A DNA stretch of 64,000 nucleotides from Bostrychus sinensis (GCA_020698575.1 CM036239.1:13707263-13771262), one strand, 5' to 3'. Shown: positions 1 through 13,370, numbered from the stretch's first letter. Made by a program: numbers and translations. Notes: generated by a model not told the origin, from the sequence alone.

Positions 1-1250
1 GCAATATGAATGGATCTTCAAATCTAGGGTAAGCGATAACAGGTGGATTAGTCAAAACATCAACCAAATAGTTTAGTGCTTTTTGGTGAGTATTAGTCCA
101 TATGTTTTTTTTTTTTGGGTGGGTGCGGGTTGTCCCGCCTTGGTTGATCGTACCTGTGGCTGTGACCCAGGATCTTGGGGGGGGTCAGCTGAGAGCAGAT
201 CATACAGGCATTGGAATGTCTGGAAAAGCCATGTATATAATTCCTGTAATATCCCAAGAACCCTAAAAGTTTGCAGAGTTCCTTGGTGTTTGTAGGAGGG
301 GTGTTTTTGTGAGCTTGCACTGCCGATACCTATGTATTGTCCATTCTGTAGCCTTCTGAAGATATTATCTTGCCCACATAACACATTTTTGAACAAGTCA
401 CATGTATCAGCTTTCAGTTTGATTCCCCAGGCTTGCTGGCGTTTGAGGACAGATCTCAAATCCTCAGTGTGTTGTTCAAAGGTCCTACTGTACACCAAGA
501 TGTCATCTAAGTATGGGGTGCATATTTTGTCTCTAAGGCCTTCGAGACTCCCCTTCATACTACGCTGAAAAGCTGAGGGCACATTTGTGAGGCCGAATAG
601 AATCGTGTTCCATTCATACAGGCCCCAAAGAGCTTTAAGAGTTATGTGTATTTCTTTGAGACCTCGCTGATTTCACTTTGATGGTATGCCTTGCTTTGGT
701 CAAGCACACTAAACCACATGTTGCCACCAAGTCCATCAAGTATCTCCTGAATGCGTGGTATAGGCTGCCTTGTGTTCAACAAGTCTTGGATGTGATGCTT
801 AACCTCATCGTAGAATGTATGAGGGACTGTATTATAGGCTTTGGCTACCGGAATATCATCAAGATCAAGATTTTTGATGTAGCCTACTTCATCTTTGTGT
901 CTGATAAATGCACCTGACTCATCTCTGAGCATTTCTTTGACAACAGTTTATTGCTCTGCGATGATCCAAACTGACAGGTGGATCCCATGGACCAGGAGAG
1001 CTAGGTGGAGGTTGAGAGCTTTCAGCTACAACTGAGCTAACCTGACCTTGTTCAAGGTCCACTGGGTAACAGTGCGTTATCCTTTGAATGCTGCCAAAAA
1101 GGGTCTTTCCTGGTAGAACTATATCATGCTGTATAGTGTTTCTGACACAGGTCTTAACTTTCTGAGAAGAGCAAAATAAGCATTCCAGTCTTTACTTTGA
1201 GGTTTGAGGTCCATGATGAACTATAATAGCTGTGTGTCCTGTCTTCACTG
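1..1250 (-). mobile_element. Decayed Ty3/gypsy-type retrotransposon pol fragment
   Basis: Read on the minus strand, the translated pieces follow the order protease-RT linker, reverse transcriptase, start of RNase H. At about 1,000-640 is the linker and RT N-terminus (EMLRDESGAFIRHKDEVG, then PIPRIQEILDGLGG). At about 580-300 is the RT core with the catalytic YLDD box. At about 320-90 is a LGFLGYYRNYI-type thumb segment. At 70-1 is an RNase H start resembling PPVIAYPRFEDPF. The pieces lie in different frames with stops between them, and part of the RT fingers is missing near 760. The copy is therefore dead and continues past the left edge. No LTR is visible. Family assignment rests on motif order. 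Confidence 0.8.
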
Positions 1251-2582
1251 GGTAAGTAACGGTAAGTAAAATGTGCTTAACAAGAGCACAGTGTGTTTTG
1301 TTCTTAATGTCCTCATTGTCTCTACCCTGATTTTACACAGTTCACATACTTGTTGCAGTTCTTTGGCAGAGAGTTTACATAATTTGTGTTCAATTACCAA
1401 AAGAAAGTCTATTCGCGGTGCTCCGACATGTTTACTGTTAAACGTTATTTTACACCAGAGACTGCAACAATACGGTCATGTTGCCCTAGCTAAACTGCTA
1501 TTAGCTTAGCATTAGCCTCTCGCACACTTTGTTACCATCTTTGCTGTCTTCTTCCAGTCTTTCTCCGTGAGGTAATCAAAGCATCATGGTGGAACCTCTA
1601 AAATGTTACACCACTTGAAGACCAAAGTGTAGAATGAGTTCTTTATTACCTCCAGAAAAGCACTGTCTTGTAACATACAGAGCACCACGTTGTTCAAGAG
1701 CTTTCTCTCTGTATACTTGCATCATATCTGCATAGTTTGCTTTCACTTTGTTACAAGACAAGATCACTTATGAGCTACACAGTGCCCCCCTTTTGGCACA
1801 ACATGGCGGAAAAAAACATTCTCAGCAGACTTGAGTCCTTAGAGAAGTGAGACTGTGGAAGGCAAGAGTGCCTTAACGTCACCTCTGTGGTGCTGTGACG
1901 TCAGCGCAGGGGTGCTGTGAAGTCAATGCAAAAACCCTAGCCTCTATACTTCAAGAAGTCTGCAAACAGCGGTAACAGAACCAACATGTAGCAGTGGCTG
2001 TGGCCTGAGCAGTAAAAGGACATGCACAAAGTACTGCCTGGAAGCAAGGAACGGTCTGTCCCCCTCTTCAGCCAAACCACAGTACCCTGGAGAAAGCAGG
2101 CCCAAGTGGTACGCGCAGGAGACGGGAACAAGCCATAGCGGGAGCCGGCCAGAGTGGGGCACAGGAGGTGGTAAGAATCCATGGCGAAAGTTGGCCGGAA
2201 TAGTGTACAGGAGGCGGGAACCGATGTAGAAACAGATATACAAAGAGAAACAAAGAGTCACCTGAGCTGAGCAGAGCCAACACAGTTCCCATCAGTTCAG
2301 AAAGTTGACACAGCTGAAGAAGATGCGTCTCTGGTGTCGGCGCATGTCGGTCAGCAGCAGGTCCCTTAGCACCCCAGACAACAGCGCGAAGCAGCAGAAT
2401 TCAACGGCGCGACAACACTTGGGGTAGTCCATGGTGAACCTGTGGAGGTGAAATTGAGTACCCACATGCAGCAGGAACCATGGCTCTAGATTGTCATCAA
2501 AAGTCTGGGAGGCTAATGGTAGCTGCAAAAACAGCGGGAGAAATGGCGACCGCAGCAGGCGATGTGTCTTCAAACCACATAT
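1251..2582. other. Gene-free stretch
   Basis: No exon, RNA gene or convincing transposon end was recognised. The open frames on the minus strand around 1,940-2,290 overlap one another, have biased composition and show no family motif. Their length is what chance would give in moderately GC-rich DNA. Confidence 0.5.
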
Positions 2583-2801
2583 AAATGATCACATTTATAT
2601 AGTGCTTTTCTACCTCAAGGAACCATTCACCCATTCACACACACATTCATACACCAGTGTGCGCAGACACTGGAGGCAAGGTGGGTTAAGTGTCTTGCCC
2701 AAGGACACAACAACAGTATGCAATGGTGGGAGCGAGGTTTGAACCGCCAACCTTCTGGTTATTGGACAAGTGGCTCTACCAACTGAGCTACTGCCGCCAC
2801 A
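2583..2801 (-). repeat. tRNA-derived SINE, minus strand
   Basis: The reverse complement starts with a tRNA-like head: TAGCTCAGTTGGTAGAGC (A box) followed about 30 bases later by GGCGGTTCAAACC (B box). It ends in a tail reading toward GCACTATATAAATGTG. A second copy lies at 58,760-59,105, which shows the unit is dispersed. The anticodon arm does not fold as a working tRNA, so it is a SINE rather than a tRNA gene. Confidence 0.75.
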
Positions 2802-3557
2802 TGTTTCAACGTCGAGGATGTTTAAACATCGGGATCACCAATGTGGAAGTTCACAAATGAGATGAGAAGTGGTATTTGAGTCTCTGCTTTATTTTGCATT
2901 GAAACGTCCAACAAGGACTGCTTAGGAACATTTTTACTGTACAAAAACAGCTTCTGCCCCCTGCTCACTCACTTTCCTACCCCAGTACTTAGAATAAAAG
3001 TGTACATTCGTGCATGAAATCAGTGTCTATAGTGTCCGCCACAGTGCTGTACATATTATGTACAATATCAGAACGTAATACCAAGACTGATATCCACCAA
3101 CAGTGTGGTGAACCAGGTACACCTGTAATGGGAGTTTGAGGCACTAGCTGAATGGTAGGTGATGGGCCCTGGCCTCATTGGAAAAAAAGCACACTAGACA
3201 CACATCACTCTAAATCAGAAACTGAAATCTAAACTAAAAGACAGATACAACATACAACAGAAAATCAGTTTTGTCTCCTAGCTTAAATAAAGCTTGTAAT
3301 ATCTTTAAAATCAGTGCACAGTGATAAGCAGAAACCATCCAAATCCAGAATGTGCAACAGACTTTTTTTCACTGCTGTGGTCGTCTGTGTGTGGTTCTGT
3401 CAGCTTTGTCCCTCAAAGAGCTTTTTTTCCTCAGTCCTTTTTTCTTTATTTTCCCCTTGCTTTTCTTTTCCTAGAGAGGGAGAGAGCAAGAGGGAGGCTG
3501 GAGCCAGCAGTCTGGAACAGTCCTGACAGAATGTGAATTATGGAAGCAGCTCAGAGG

Positions 3558-3599
<42 letters not shown>

Positions 3600-4214
3600 C
3601 AGAGGAACGGAGAAGGCAGACGAGAACGAGGGAGAAACAGGTTTAAGGAACAGTGCTCTGTTGAGTAGTTCACTTTTCATATAAATCCATATTACATTGC
3701 TTTAATACATCCTTAAAATATTTGCAAAATACTGTAAGTGAGGCTGTGTAAAACATGTATTACCCATCAAAGCTCAAACTATTAGTACTTATGTAACCCA
3801 ACTATTAAATATTGTAATGCAGTATTTAGAAGTCAGGCTTGGTGGTAGGCATTAGGTGCTAAGTGTTTCATTACGGAGACATCACTCAGAGACTTGGAAA
3901 GCCATTTATTACCAAAAATATATATTTATTTGCAATTTGGGGTTTAGAGTTGACCTTTTAATTAAAAGCTCTGTGCTAATAAAGTACATTTTTAAATGGT
4001 CATTGTTATGTGGGTGACAGCTAGTGAACTAGTGATTGTCTAGGTTTTATTGTGCAGCCAGAACAGGCTCTATGCCTCCCTAGAATTGTAGAAGATGAAT
4101 GAATGGAGGATATTTTTTAAAGGAGACTATTTTTATAGATTGTATATAACTACAAAAAAAAAAAAAAAAAAATTAAAAATATCTTGTCTAAATTCTCAAA
4201 GATTAAAATGAATC
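2802..4214. other. Gene-free stretch with simple repeats
   Basis: No coding exon was recognised. It contains a TG dinucleotide run at about 3,560-3,598 and a poly(A) run at about 4,152-4,171. The open frame running through the TG run is a product of the microsatellite. Confidence 0.5.
3560..3598. repeat. (TG)n microsatellite
   Basis: An uninterrupted alternation of T and G of about 38 bases, expected to vary in length between individuals. Confidence 0.95.
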
Positions 4215-4222
4215 TGCTAGAC

Positions 4223-4607
4223 CAGGAGTCTGCAACCTTAGGGATCCAAAGAGCCAATTGATCCCCAAAACACAAAATTTGAATCTGTAAAGAGCCACAA
4301 CCAATTTTAATGCACAAATGTAGCTTAGCCTATAACTGAAATATACCAAATGGGTGGTCATTAATATTTGAAAACTAACAAAGAACTGTAAATAAATGTA
4401 CTGTAATACTGCACTGAATCTCACTCAGAGAACTAGAGTTACTGTAATATCCTGTAATGATGTCTTGGTATTTATGTGTCGCACTTCTCATCAGCTGTCT
4501 ACTTATATTTTGTTTATTGCATAACCAGATGCCAGATGCCCAAGAAGCCACAAGAGCAGGGCTAAAGACCCACATGCGACTCTAAAACCATAGGTTGCAA
4601 ACCCCTG
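4223..4607. mobile_element. Short non-autonomous hAT element
   Basis: The ends form imperfect terminal inverted repeats: CAGGAGTCTGCAACCT on the left, and AGGTTGCAAACCCCTG on the right. They are flanked by near-identical 8-bp duplications, TGCTAGAC (4,215-4,222) and TTCTAGAC (4,608-4,615). An 8-bp duplication and CAGG-type ends are characteristic of hAT transposons. At 385 bp without a transposase frame it must have been mobilised in trans. Confidence 0.8.
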
Positions 4608-4615
4608 TTCTAGAC

Positions 4616-6029
4616 GCATCTAGTAGATACAGTATATGAGCACAGAATGAAATCTGTTTGGACAAGCTGCTAATAGTAGTTTTATATGCAAGTCCAACAT
4701 TGTTTTTAGTGACTGTAATCATTGCAGGGTATTTTGACAAATCATTTTTGCTTATTTCTTGCATCACCTTGGATGGAAAAGTAAACTTGTGATGAGATAA
4801 TAAAACATATCAGTTTTTCTTCCCTGTGCCTACTTTTTAACTCATTACTACCCACTATTTGAAACTAGCTCTGAAACTGAGCTCTGGCCGCTCAGCAGGG
4901 CCCGACGTACAGTTCCTTTGTTTTGGATATTTGTTATTACATACTCAGCCGGCCCCCTGTACACACACAAATTCGTCAAACAGCTCTAACCAAAGCAGCG
5001 CCCCCTGTCCCAGAGCTATCTTTTCACACACCACTTTCAGAGAGAAAAAGGGAGTGAAGGTGTTTGTGTCTGCATGCTGGAGGGGGTAGCACTCCTAAAA
5101 AGGTAGACAAAAAGAAAGAGAGCGGGACAGACATCATTGTAATGACTGCATGCAACTTGATACTCTTGCATATTCCCCTAGAGGGCTTTTTTCCATTACC
5201 CCACAACGGTAAAGTCGTTTAGCTGATCCAGCCCAGCTTTCCCTCTGTCTTTCATTCCCCTCTCTCACCCTCCCTCTTTCTCCTTCTCTCTTCATTTTTT
5301 TTATACCCAGACACATTGTGCAAATGTAACCTTCTGCAAGTCCCAGCCCCCCAGCCCTCCTCCCCTGCACCCCATCCCCAGGAAGTTGGCTAGCCACTTT
5401 GCTGCCAAGAAATATGAAAAACTGGCAGGCTGCCCGTTTCATCTGCAAACACACAGTGGAAAAAAGAGCAGGCAGGGTGGAAACAGCAGGAGATGGAGGG
5501 AGGAGGGGTAGTGGAGGTGACACAGAGGAGAAGGCTGCTGCTTTGCTTTGCCACAAGGAAGAAAAAAAGAATCAAAAGCACAGCAGAGCAGTGAGGAAGC
5601 TCTGCACCGATAACGATGGATTTTACTTGCATGGAAAAGAACCACAATTACCCGCTCAAGTTAAATCATATGTGGACATTTTCTTAGCTCCAGCAAACCT
5701 CACAGAGAAACTGTAGCAAACGAACTCACAGGAGACACACTATATAATACTATATATATATAGAGAGAGTATATGCAAACAACACAACCCCAGTGACTAA
5801 ATCCATTCCTTTACCTGGGTGATGGTCATTACTTTTGCTATAAACATTAGGCCACTAGTAACATTGATTATTATGTCATTGGAACAGTAGTTCTGCCGTA
5901 GTAGTATGCCATATAAATAATTGACCGATTTCCTTACACTGTCAGTTTCTCCATAATCTCAACAAAGACCCACAGAAGCTTTATGTAAACAACCGAGGTC
6001 TATGTGATATGTTGAGTGCCTTTCGATGT
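4616..6029. other. Gene-free stretch
   Basis: No recognisable exon. It contains purine/pyrimidine-skewed DNA around 5,220-5,560, which creates several overlapping open frames on both strands without family motifs, and a short TA/GA microsatellite around 5,742-5,770. Confidence 0.5.
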
Positions 6030-7230
6030 CTGTGTAGTGACTGTGTAGAGTCAAGTCATAGTGTGTGTCCAAGTCAAAGTTTGAGTCACTAAAGATTTTT
6101 TAAAATGAGTCCAAGTTGAGTCATTGAGGTGTTGTGTTAGGTGTGAGTCCGAGTCACTTTAAAATGGGGGCAGAGTCCAGTCCAAGTCAACCAAAGCTCT
6201 AACTCATGCTCAAATATAGCAAGACACAAGCTTGAAAAAGTGATATGAGCAGTATGTATCCCAAGATATGATGTGAACATGTTCAAATCAAACATTAGTT
6301 TACTGACAACAATGGTACAGTTGAGTTATTAACAATTAAATATACACTATATTTCCAAAAGTATTCACTCACCCACCAAATATGATTTTGGATTATAGTG
6401 TGTGGTTGTTTTTAGGAGCTGGGCTTGGTCCCTCAGTTCCAGTGAAAAGAACTCTGAATGCTTCAGCACCAAGAGATTTTGGACAATTCCATGCTCCCAA
6501 CTTTGTGGGAACAGTCTGGGAATGGCCACTTCCTGCTCCAACATGACTTCACCAGTGCAAAAAGTCCGGTCCATAAAGACATGGATGAGTGAGTTTGGTG
6601 TGGAAGAACTTGACTGAACTGAGTCCTGACCTCAACCTGACAGAACACCTTTGGGATGAATTAGAGCAAAGGCTGCGAGCCAGACTTTCTCCAAAGTCAG
6701 ACACGTTGATGTCTGATGTAGATAGATGTAAAGGGTTGGCCGACGTTATAATAAACCCTATGGATTAAGAATGGGATGTCACTTATGTTCATATGCATGT
6801 GAAGGCAGGTGAACTAATACTTTTAGGAATATAGTGTATATTTTACATAATGGCAAAGTTGTTTTTGTTTACATTTTTTGTTTTGTTCTCTCTCAGTTAA
6901 TCAGATTTGGTGACTTCGGGTTTCAAAAATATTTTAATTAACTTGGTTTTGTACCTCATCTCGAGGTAAATTGGCTTGAAAATTGATTGGTGTCTTGGAC
7001 TCACTTCAAGTTCTCAGACTTGACTTGGATCAGTCTTTAGTAACTCGTACTTGGCCTTGGGCTAACACTGAGGACTCCAGTGTGACTTCCACATCGAAAT
7101 TGTCCACAAGTCTGAGTCTATGTCTGAGTTGAAGCACGAGTCCTTGTATGTGAGAAGAGCCTAAGTTTGTGTCTGAGCCATGAAAACAATGACTCAAATT
7201 CCAAGTCCTGTCACGTCATGTCTCAAAAAT
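6030..7230. repeat. Degenerate GAGTC/AAGTC-rich repeat split by a Tc1 relic
   Basis: Both flanks (about 6,030-6,190 and 6,980-7,230) are built of short variants of GAGTCCAAGTC and its complement-like relatives. The Tc1-type element at 6,341-6,840 sits between them, so it probably inserted into this repeat. Confidence 0.55.
6341..6840 (+). mobile_element. Internally deleted Tc1-like transposon
   Basis: The left end TATACACTATATTTCC and the right end GGAATATAGTGTATA are inverted copies, each bounded by the TA dinucleotide that Tc1/mariner elements target. Inside, the plus strand encodes scraps of transposase, including SPDLNLTEHLWDELEQRLR near 6,625-6,680, which is the region of the third catalytic acidic residue. 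At 500 bp, against about 1.6 kb for full elements, most of the transposase is gone. Confidence 0.88.
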
Positions 7231-8039
7231 TATCCCTTAAAGTCTTGTGTTCTCTATTTCTGCTTGATTTAATAAAACCCCCAGCCACTATGTGGTTAGC
7301 TGCAAAATGTAGCAATTAAAACAACTTGAATAGTGTATTTTAATCAGATCTTAACAGCGTGTTTGCCTTTTGCACCACAAGCGGTAGCCTATCACAGGCG
7401 ATATGAGTCCTCCTGTAATAAATAACATGAATTTGGGCTTAAGGAATACAGCTCTCATTAAAACAGCTCTCTTTAATCAAACGTCCATTTCCAGAAAGTC
7501 AGTTAACTCTTAAAATATGTTTATTTTATTATAGTGTACAAACAAACTAAAAACATTAATAGTTTTAACAAACAAGAATATGTTTTATTTTAGATGAAGA
7601 GACAATTAACAGAGACAATTAAGCCTTGAGATACTGCAGCGTCCAACCTCTCACAAATTATCTTTTTAAAGGTGCAGTTTTCTGATTTGGCATCTTCTAT
7701 GGCATCTGCACTGCAGTGAACACAAACACAGGTTATAAGATTGTTGAGTCTGACAAAGTACAGTAATATTATCGGATTTTTGAAAAAAAGGATCCTCTAG
7801 TGTCAAGCATTATTGTTTCCCAACAATACGTTGTTTATTATAGTTGTGTATAATGGCCATTGATCACCACTGGACACACCAGAAAACACAAGTCATGCAT
7901 CTGCCTGGGAGTCATACTTTCCAAAATGATGTAGCCTGTTTGAAAAGAAGAGAAGGTAGTACACAGCTGCTAGAGTGATTAGCTGAGGTTGAGGTAATGA
8001 ATTACAAATTCTTAAATTACTCTAATTGAGTGGATTTTT

Positions 8040-8530
8040 GGGGTAATTTATAATTTTACATACATAAGTACATTATTAGAACTGTAATTTTACTTGTAAT
8101 TGAATATAATTTAAATCATGTCATCTGCATTCCACTTTACTCCTTAAAAATATTTCCCATTACTGAGTATTTTTTTTATTTCATTTTACTTGCTATTGTT
8201 GCAAGTGCAGTCCTGTATTTGAATGCTTTATGTAGTGGTTAATGTCAAAGGGCATTTGGTGTGGCCCAGGGATGGAGACGACTATGTTAGATTTTATTAC
8301 ATCATTGAGCATCAGTGGCTAACAAGCCATTTGTAATTGGTACTGTATTTTATTTTATTTATTTTTTTTACTTGAGTATTTTTTAATACTAGTACTTTTA
8401 CTTGTGTTTGAGTATTTTTTTTAACACTGGTACTTTTACTTGTATATAAGTATTTTTAACATCTAGAACTTTTACTTGTATTTGAGTATTTTTTGGCCAT
8501 GTAACAGTACTTATACTTAAGTACAGATCC
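8040..8530. repeat. Degenerate ACTTTTACTTG/GAGTATTTTT tandem repeat
   Basis: Variants of ACTTTTACTTGTATTTGAGTATTTTT recur several times between about 8,370 and 8,520, with looser copies upstream. Similar ACTTGAGTA-rich sequence occurs inside the hAT element at 38,720-39,318, so this may be a decayed relative of that family. No clear ends were found here. Confidence 0.5.
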
Positions 8531-11344
8531 ATCCATTAGTCCCAATAACTTTTTTACGCATAACTGCCAGTTTGTATTTTAAATGTGTCATGAAAATAAT
8601 ATTTTTTTTGCACAGATTAATATTTTAAGTTCAGAGCCATAATAACACCATCTTCTTTCTCATGTATAGGCTATATGGGTCCTCCTGGAAGTTCTTCTGC
8701 TTTGCACTGCTCTGAGTGATGCTGTGATGCTCTTCCTGTCTGTTGCTTGGCAACAGAAGGGGAAAAATAGATGAGGTGATGAGTGAAGGTGAGCCCTGGG
8801 GAAGTAGGAGGAGAGGAAGAAAAGAGGAAAGAGATGGGGGAGTGAAGCGCTGCTTATTTTCTCCTCTTCGAGCTTTGGCAGATTGTACCAGGCTGTTCTC
8901 TCCTGTAATTCGTTCTGTAAAAGTTCAAATACAACAAATAAAGATCCACAAGAGGCAACATGTTTCAGCCAGTGGTCAGTACACGTCAGATGTGTGTTGA
9001 TGTGTTTTGGCTGTAGAGTACTGTGCAAATTAGAGCAGTACAGCTGATTTTGAATGTTATTTTTGACAGTATAAAAGCTGAACTGATATTTTGACATTAA
9101 TTGTTTTTTAAACACAGGTTTGTAATTACAGGACATTAAACATTTGACCTCACATTCAGCCATTTGTGTTTAGCCTTTGACTGCCAGAGAGCTATATTTA
9201 GCTTTTTAGTTAGCGCTGTTGGGTTGTGAGTCAAATACTCTGGGTTGTGCTACTTCTGTCACAGGATATTTGTGGCATGCCACCATCTATTTCTGCTGTG
9301 CGTACTGTCAGTCTCCTGCAATAAATTACAAAAATTATGAGAATAAATTGTTCTATATTCAAGCAGCCATAGTGTTTTAACATAGATAATCCAGACAGGT
9401 TTTGCAACAAGCATTAAATATCAACTCTTCACCTGTCAGAACAGTTAGCAAATCTAATATCAGTGTTCATATCATTTTAAACAATGACACTTCGGATTAC
9501 TAATTTACCTTTACAGTAGACATATTTATAAGTTGAGCAGGGTAAGTCTTGTAAGGTTTTTGTGGAAATGGGTAGGATGTCACATGTGTTTCCTTTAATT
9601 ACTGCCCACCCTGTCTACCTGGAACTGATCCATCAGAAATGCAACAAAAAGCATTGTGAACTGATTGGCCCCAATTCCTTTAGTCCTTGAGAAAGGAGAA
9701 TAAACGTGATGGAAGCAAGGAGACCTAAAGTGCAAATCAAAAGATTCCCAAGAGCGAGAAAAGAAAATGTAAAGACTGAAAGAAGGACAATATAAAAGAG
9801 AAAAAATCACCAGGAGGGAGTGTGCACTGTCCCAAAGCTCAAGAGAAGAGAGGTGGAGGAGGGAGGGGCAAGGATCAATATCTAATTTCAGTGCAGAGCT
9901 CATTGTGGACAGTTTTCCAATAAGCTGGGATAGAACACCAAAGTTTGAATAGCGCTGTATCTCTGTCGGCCTCTTGTGCATCTGTGTTTTCCGTCTCAAG
10001 TGGCCCACACCTCCCTCTGTGTGCAGAGCATGAAAACACACGCACTAACCATTGGGCCCCTTTTCCACTTATGTGGACCGTTCATACAAGCACATACAAT
10101 TACATGTATTTGAATTTATTTTCCCATTATAACTGGTGGGCTGGTGGTAGACTCCTTGTTTACAATTCTGTTTGAAGTGTGTGTAGCCCTAATTTACATT
10201 AAACATGTGAATAGCATGCATATAACTATAAAATGGGATAAATGATTGAACTGACCTTGTTAACGGCAAATTATGATTTAAAGGGGCTATACTGCAGAAC
10301 ACTATTACAGTCCAAAGCCTATTAAAAACACATTAGTGGGTCACTGTTCAGCTGATACACGTGTACATGATACAGCCTTGTGGCCCAAAATACCCAAGTT
10401 GCTAAAAATAAAACACTGTCCCTGTTGTGGTAAACCTGTTATTTTGCTTAGTTCACGTATGAAAAATTTAACTTACAAACAGCTTTCTGGTCAGAATGAT
10501 GTGTGCTTTCTTTGTCATCTGAGAAAAATGGAAAATGTCTAGATGCAACATAACAGCATTAACTGTGGAGCTTTAGTTCTGTAGTTTTTGTTTTCTTTTC
10601 ACATATCATTTTGTGAATTGTGTAGCTTCTTGGCAAGATTCTTCTCTACTCCCTGTTTTTTTTTTTTTTTTTAGCTATACCAGCATTACATTTCCCTTTG
10701 CATTGTTATTTGTGAGATATATTAATAACAACATAATATCAACAAAACCTTTTTTATGGTATAGAAATATAGAAACAGTTGAAAAGCACTTAGTAACTAC
10801 CCAGTGTATTCTTGAACATCATTTGGATTATCATGCTCCTTCCCTCCACAGCAGATCACTGGAACATGCAGGACAAGATACATCAGTGTTGTTGCTATGG
10901 CTACTTACATTTAGCATATCTTGGCTACTGGTTTGAGCACATGCAAACATATTTAACACTATAGAGGTATCTCTTTATCTTAAACATCCATTCTGTAGGT
11001 TAATAGTCCCACAATCAAATGGGAGAGTGCACCAAACAACAGTCAAAAGTATGCGAAGTGTGTATGACATCCAACTTGCTTGGATGGCAATACAGAAGCT
11101 GCAGATACTGCATCTATTGCAGGAATAAATGTGTAACACCAAATGCTCTGCCGAACTGAAGCCACTCACAGAGAAGAGCCATTCTTTTGCGTTAGAGCGC
11201 CTCTCATTGGTGGCTAAATGCACTACGCCCAGGGATCCTCTACTACCATGTCATATTCTCATATCCTCAACGATTGATATACAGCAAAAACTGTGCTGTA
11301 GAGAATGTGAGTAGTTTCATAGTCTCGTCTAAAACACTTGTTTG

Positions 11345-11445
11345 TAGGAGCAAGGTGTTTGAACAGTTCTCTCCAGTATTGTAAAGTCCTTTTTAATTTA
11401 AGTACTATATAAATAAAGGTTATTGTTATTATTGTTATTATTGTC
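11345..11445 (+). mobile_element. LINE 3' tail, L2-like
   Basis: The segment ends in TACTATATAAATAAAGGTT followed by TATTG/TTATTA repeats. This is the typical 3' terminus of fish L2-type non-LTR retrotransposons. Only the tail remains. Confidence 0.55.
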
Positions 11446-12225
11446 TTTCATTAGCAGCACTGACACGTTCATGGGTTTGGATGATTCATAACTGCTTAAC
11501 TACAAATGAATAGCACGGTTTCACTGAGCCACAGCATGTTGTCCTGCTCCTAAATGATGCAGCAGAGAGACAGAAAAAGCGGGCCATATCATTTTCATCT
11601 CTAAATACATTTATGCCATAGCTTAAACAGTCTAATAAATATGAACATGATTGGTTAGACACTCCCCAGTGGCGGCATTAAAAGCACTTGAATATAGTAG
11701 AATATTACTCTTGTATTGAACAGATGTAACAGGAGCCACAAAATGCTTTGTACTTGAATACTCTTGAGTAAACGATGCAATCACCAGGTGATAAAACTGT
11801 CTGTATTACTCTAGTTAGACAAATCACGTCACACTGAAAACTCAACCAAAAAACTGAAACTGTTAAAAAAAAATCTAATTGCGCTGTGCCACGCTGCCAT
11901 CCTGCGGTAATGTTGTACACAGCAGCCCAAGCCAGAACACCTCTGTTTAAAATGCCTCATTTATTTCCTGGTAAAAAGTCACCACATTGTTTAGACAGAA
12001 CTACTACTGTAATTGGAGCTAGTGACAAATTTATATTTAACACATTTTTCAACACCCGTTTAAATATGCTACCACAATATATAGGTGCATCTCCAAAAAT
12101 AAATGTCATTTGAAAGTTTTTTTTTTGTTTTGTTTTTTTTTTTCTCAGTGGCTCAATTCAAAATGTAAAACTCATAGGCTACATAGTTTCTGTTTGCTGG
12201 CTGCTCAGGCACAGTAATATCATGA

Positions 12226-12462
12226 TCATTTCACCAGTGTTGGTACTTTTGGTACTTCCGAAGTTCTAATGAAGTCTGCATCTCCATAAAGCTTATGCAC
12301 AGAAGGAAGCATTAAGTGCTCTAAAACTTCCCAATAAACAGCTGGGTTAACTTTATACTTCAGGAAACAAAGTGAGCCAGTACCCTCCATTAGGTATCTT
12401 TTGTGGTTTACCTCCATGTGGAGGGGGGCGGTGACTGGACAACAGTCTGCAGTCTTCCTCAT
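12226..12462 (-). pseudogene. Tc1-like transposase fragment
   Basis: The minus-strand frame contains a stretch resembling the middle of Tc1-type transposases (VYWEVLEHLMLPSVHKLYGD, followed by ADFI), the part just before the second catalytic aspartate in that family. The frame stays open for 79 codons but diverges at the end, and no terminal repeats were found. It is a dead fragment. Confidence 0.5.
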
Positions 12463-13194
12463 GATTGTGTAGCTTTGTACTGAACCAGATGAGAAGATAC
12501 GTTTAAAGGCTCTTGAAACCTCAGCAAAGTTTCCAGTTTATCTGGAGTTTGAATGTCACACTATTTGGTCACAAAATTAACTTTCAAATCAATTTACAAA
12601 ATGTGGGTTTTCTTTATTTGTAAGCCATATAAGAAATACATATTTGAATTATAGTATGTACAGAATCTATATGTTTGGCCACACTGATGACAGTAAAAAA
12701 GTGTCTGCAATACTCACTTGCATTATAAGTAGCCTAGATTTGGCGGTCTTGCAGTTGTTTTCTCTGATGATTTTGACAGTTATGTATAACACTAAGTCTG
12801 TCATTGCTTCTATTAGTTTCTCCAAACTGGGGATATACTATAGTGACTTTAAAGAATGAATTTCATTAACCTAGATATCTCATAATTATTTGCCCTAATA
12901 AATTTATAGATCATTTGCTCATTTCTGTCATCTCTGTCTCTTAGTTGACTCTTCCGTCCATAATCTCTGAAGAGTGGGGCATACAACTGTGTCAAGTGTC
13001 AACGAGTTGACCAACCAGAAATGCTTAATTAATTCAGGAATACACGTTTACATCCAACTGAATTGTCAGATAATGAAATTTACCTCTCATCTTTAGGCTA
13101 TCTCTACATAATCTGCCCATACGTTCAAATTTATACAGCAATTAAATTAGGCCAAAAAAGAAATTTCAGGAAGTTAGATCTTTGTGAAATCTAA

Positions 13195-13370
13195 GCGATG
13201 ACCGCCAGAGAGCGCTGTTGGCTGACAGCTGTGGCCCGGGCCTGAACCAAATAAGGAAATGACGTGCTCCATTTGCGGCGATGTCTGAAATAGAAAACCA
13301 CGCAGAGGGAGACTGGACCGGGCCGGCGAGGAGCACGGGAAGCTAAAAACTACTGCTAACACGGGATAAG
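13195..13370 (+). promoter_or_regulatory. ntmt1: Probable ntmt1 promoter and 5' non-coding exon
   Basis: The segment is GC-richer than its surroundings, contains a TGACGT core (CRE-like) near 13,259, and ends at a plausible splice donor (GGGATAAG, then GTTAGT) around 13,370. The coding exon of ntmt1 starts 1.2 kb downstream, one base after an acceptor, so a separate 5' non-coding exon is required. The transcription start itself cannot be read from the sequence. Confidence 0.5.

Larger units (their letters stand above)
7231..12225. other. Long gene-free stretch
   Basis: Apart from the repeats listed separately (about 8,040-8,530 and 11,345-11,445) I see no exon with recognisable homology. The longer open frames here, 8,660-9,163 and 9,595-10,041 on the minus strand, have no motif and no flanking splice or poly(A) context that would favour a gene. 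There are homopolymer T runs near 10,652 and 12,120. Confidence 0.5.

Noticed and set aside
2740..2801. tRNA gene on the minus strand
   Set aside because: The A and B boxes are present but the cloverleaf does not close and the sequence recurs with a SINE tail at 58,760-59,105.
3471..3680. ORF rich in His-Thr
   Set aside because: It is a translation of the (TG)n microsatellite.
5134..5716. Overlapping ORFs of 70-140 codons on both strands
   Set aside because: They arise from purine/pyrimidine-rich DNA, overlap in several frames and show no homology that I recognise.
8660..9163. 167-codon minus-strand ORF
   Set aside because: It has no motif, skewed composition and no splice or promoter context.
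9595..10041. 148-codon minus-strand ORF
   Set aside because: Low-complexity Ser/Phe/Leu-rich frame without a recognisable family; most likely chance.
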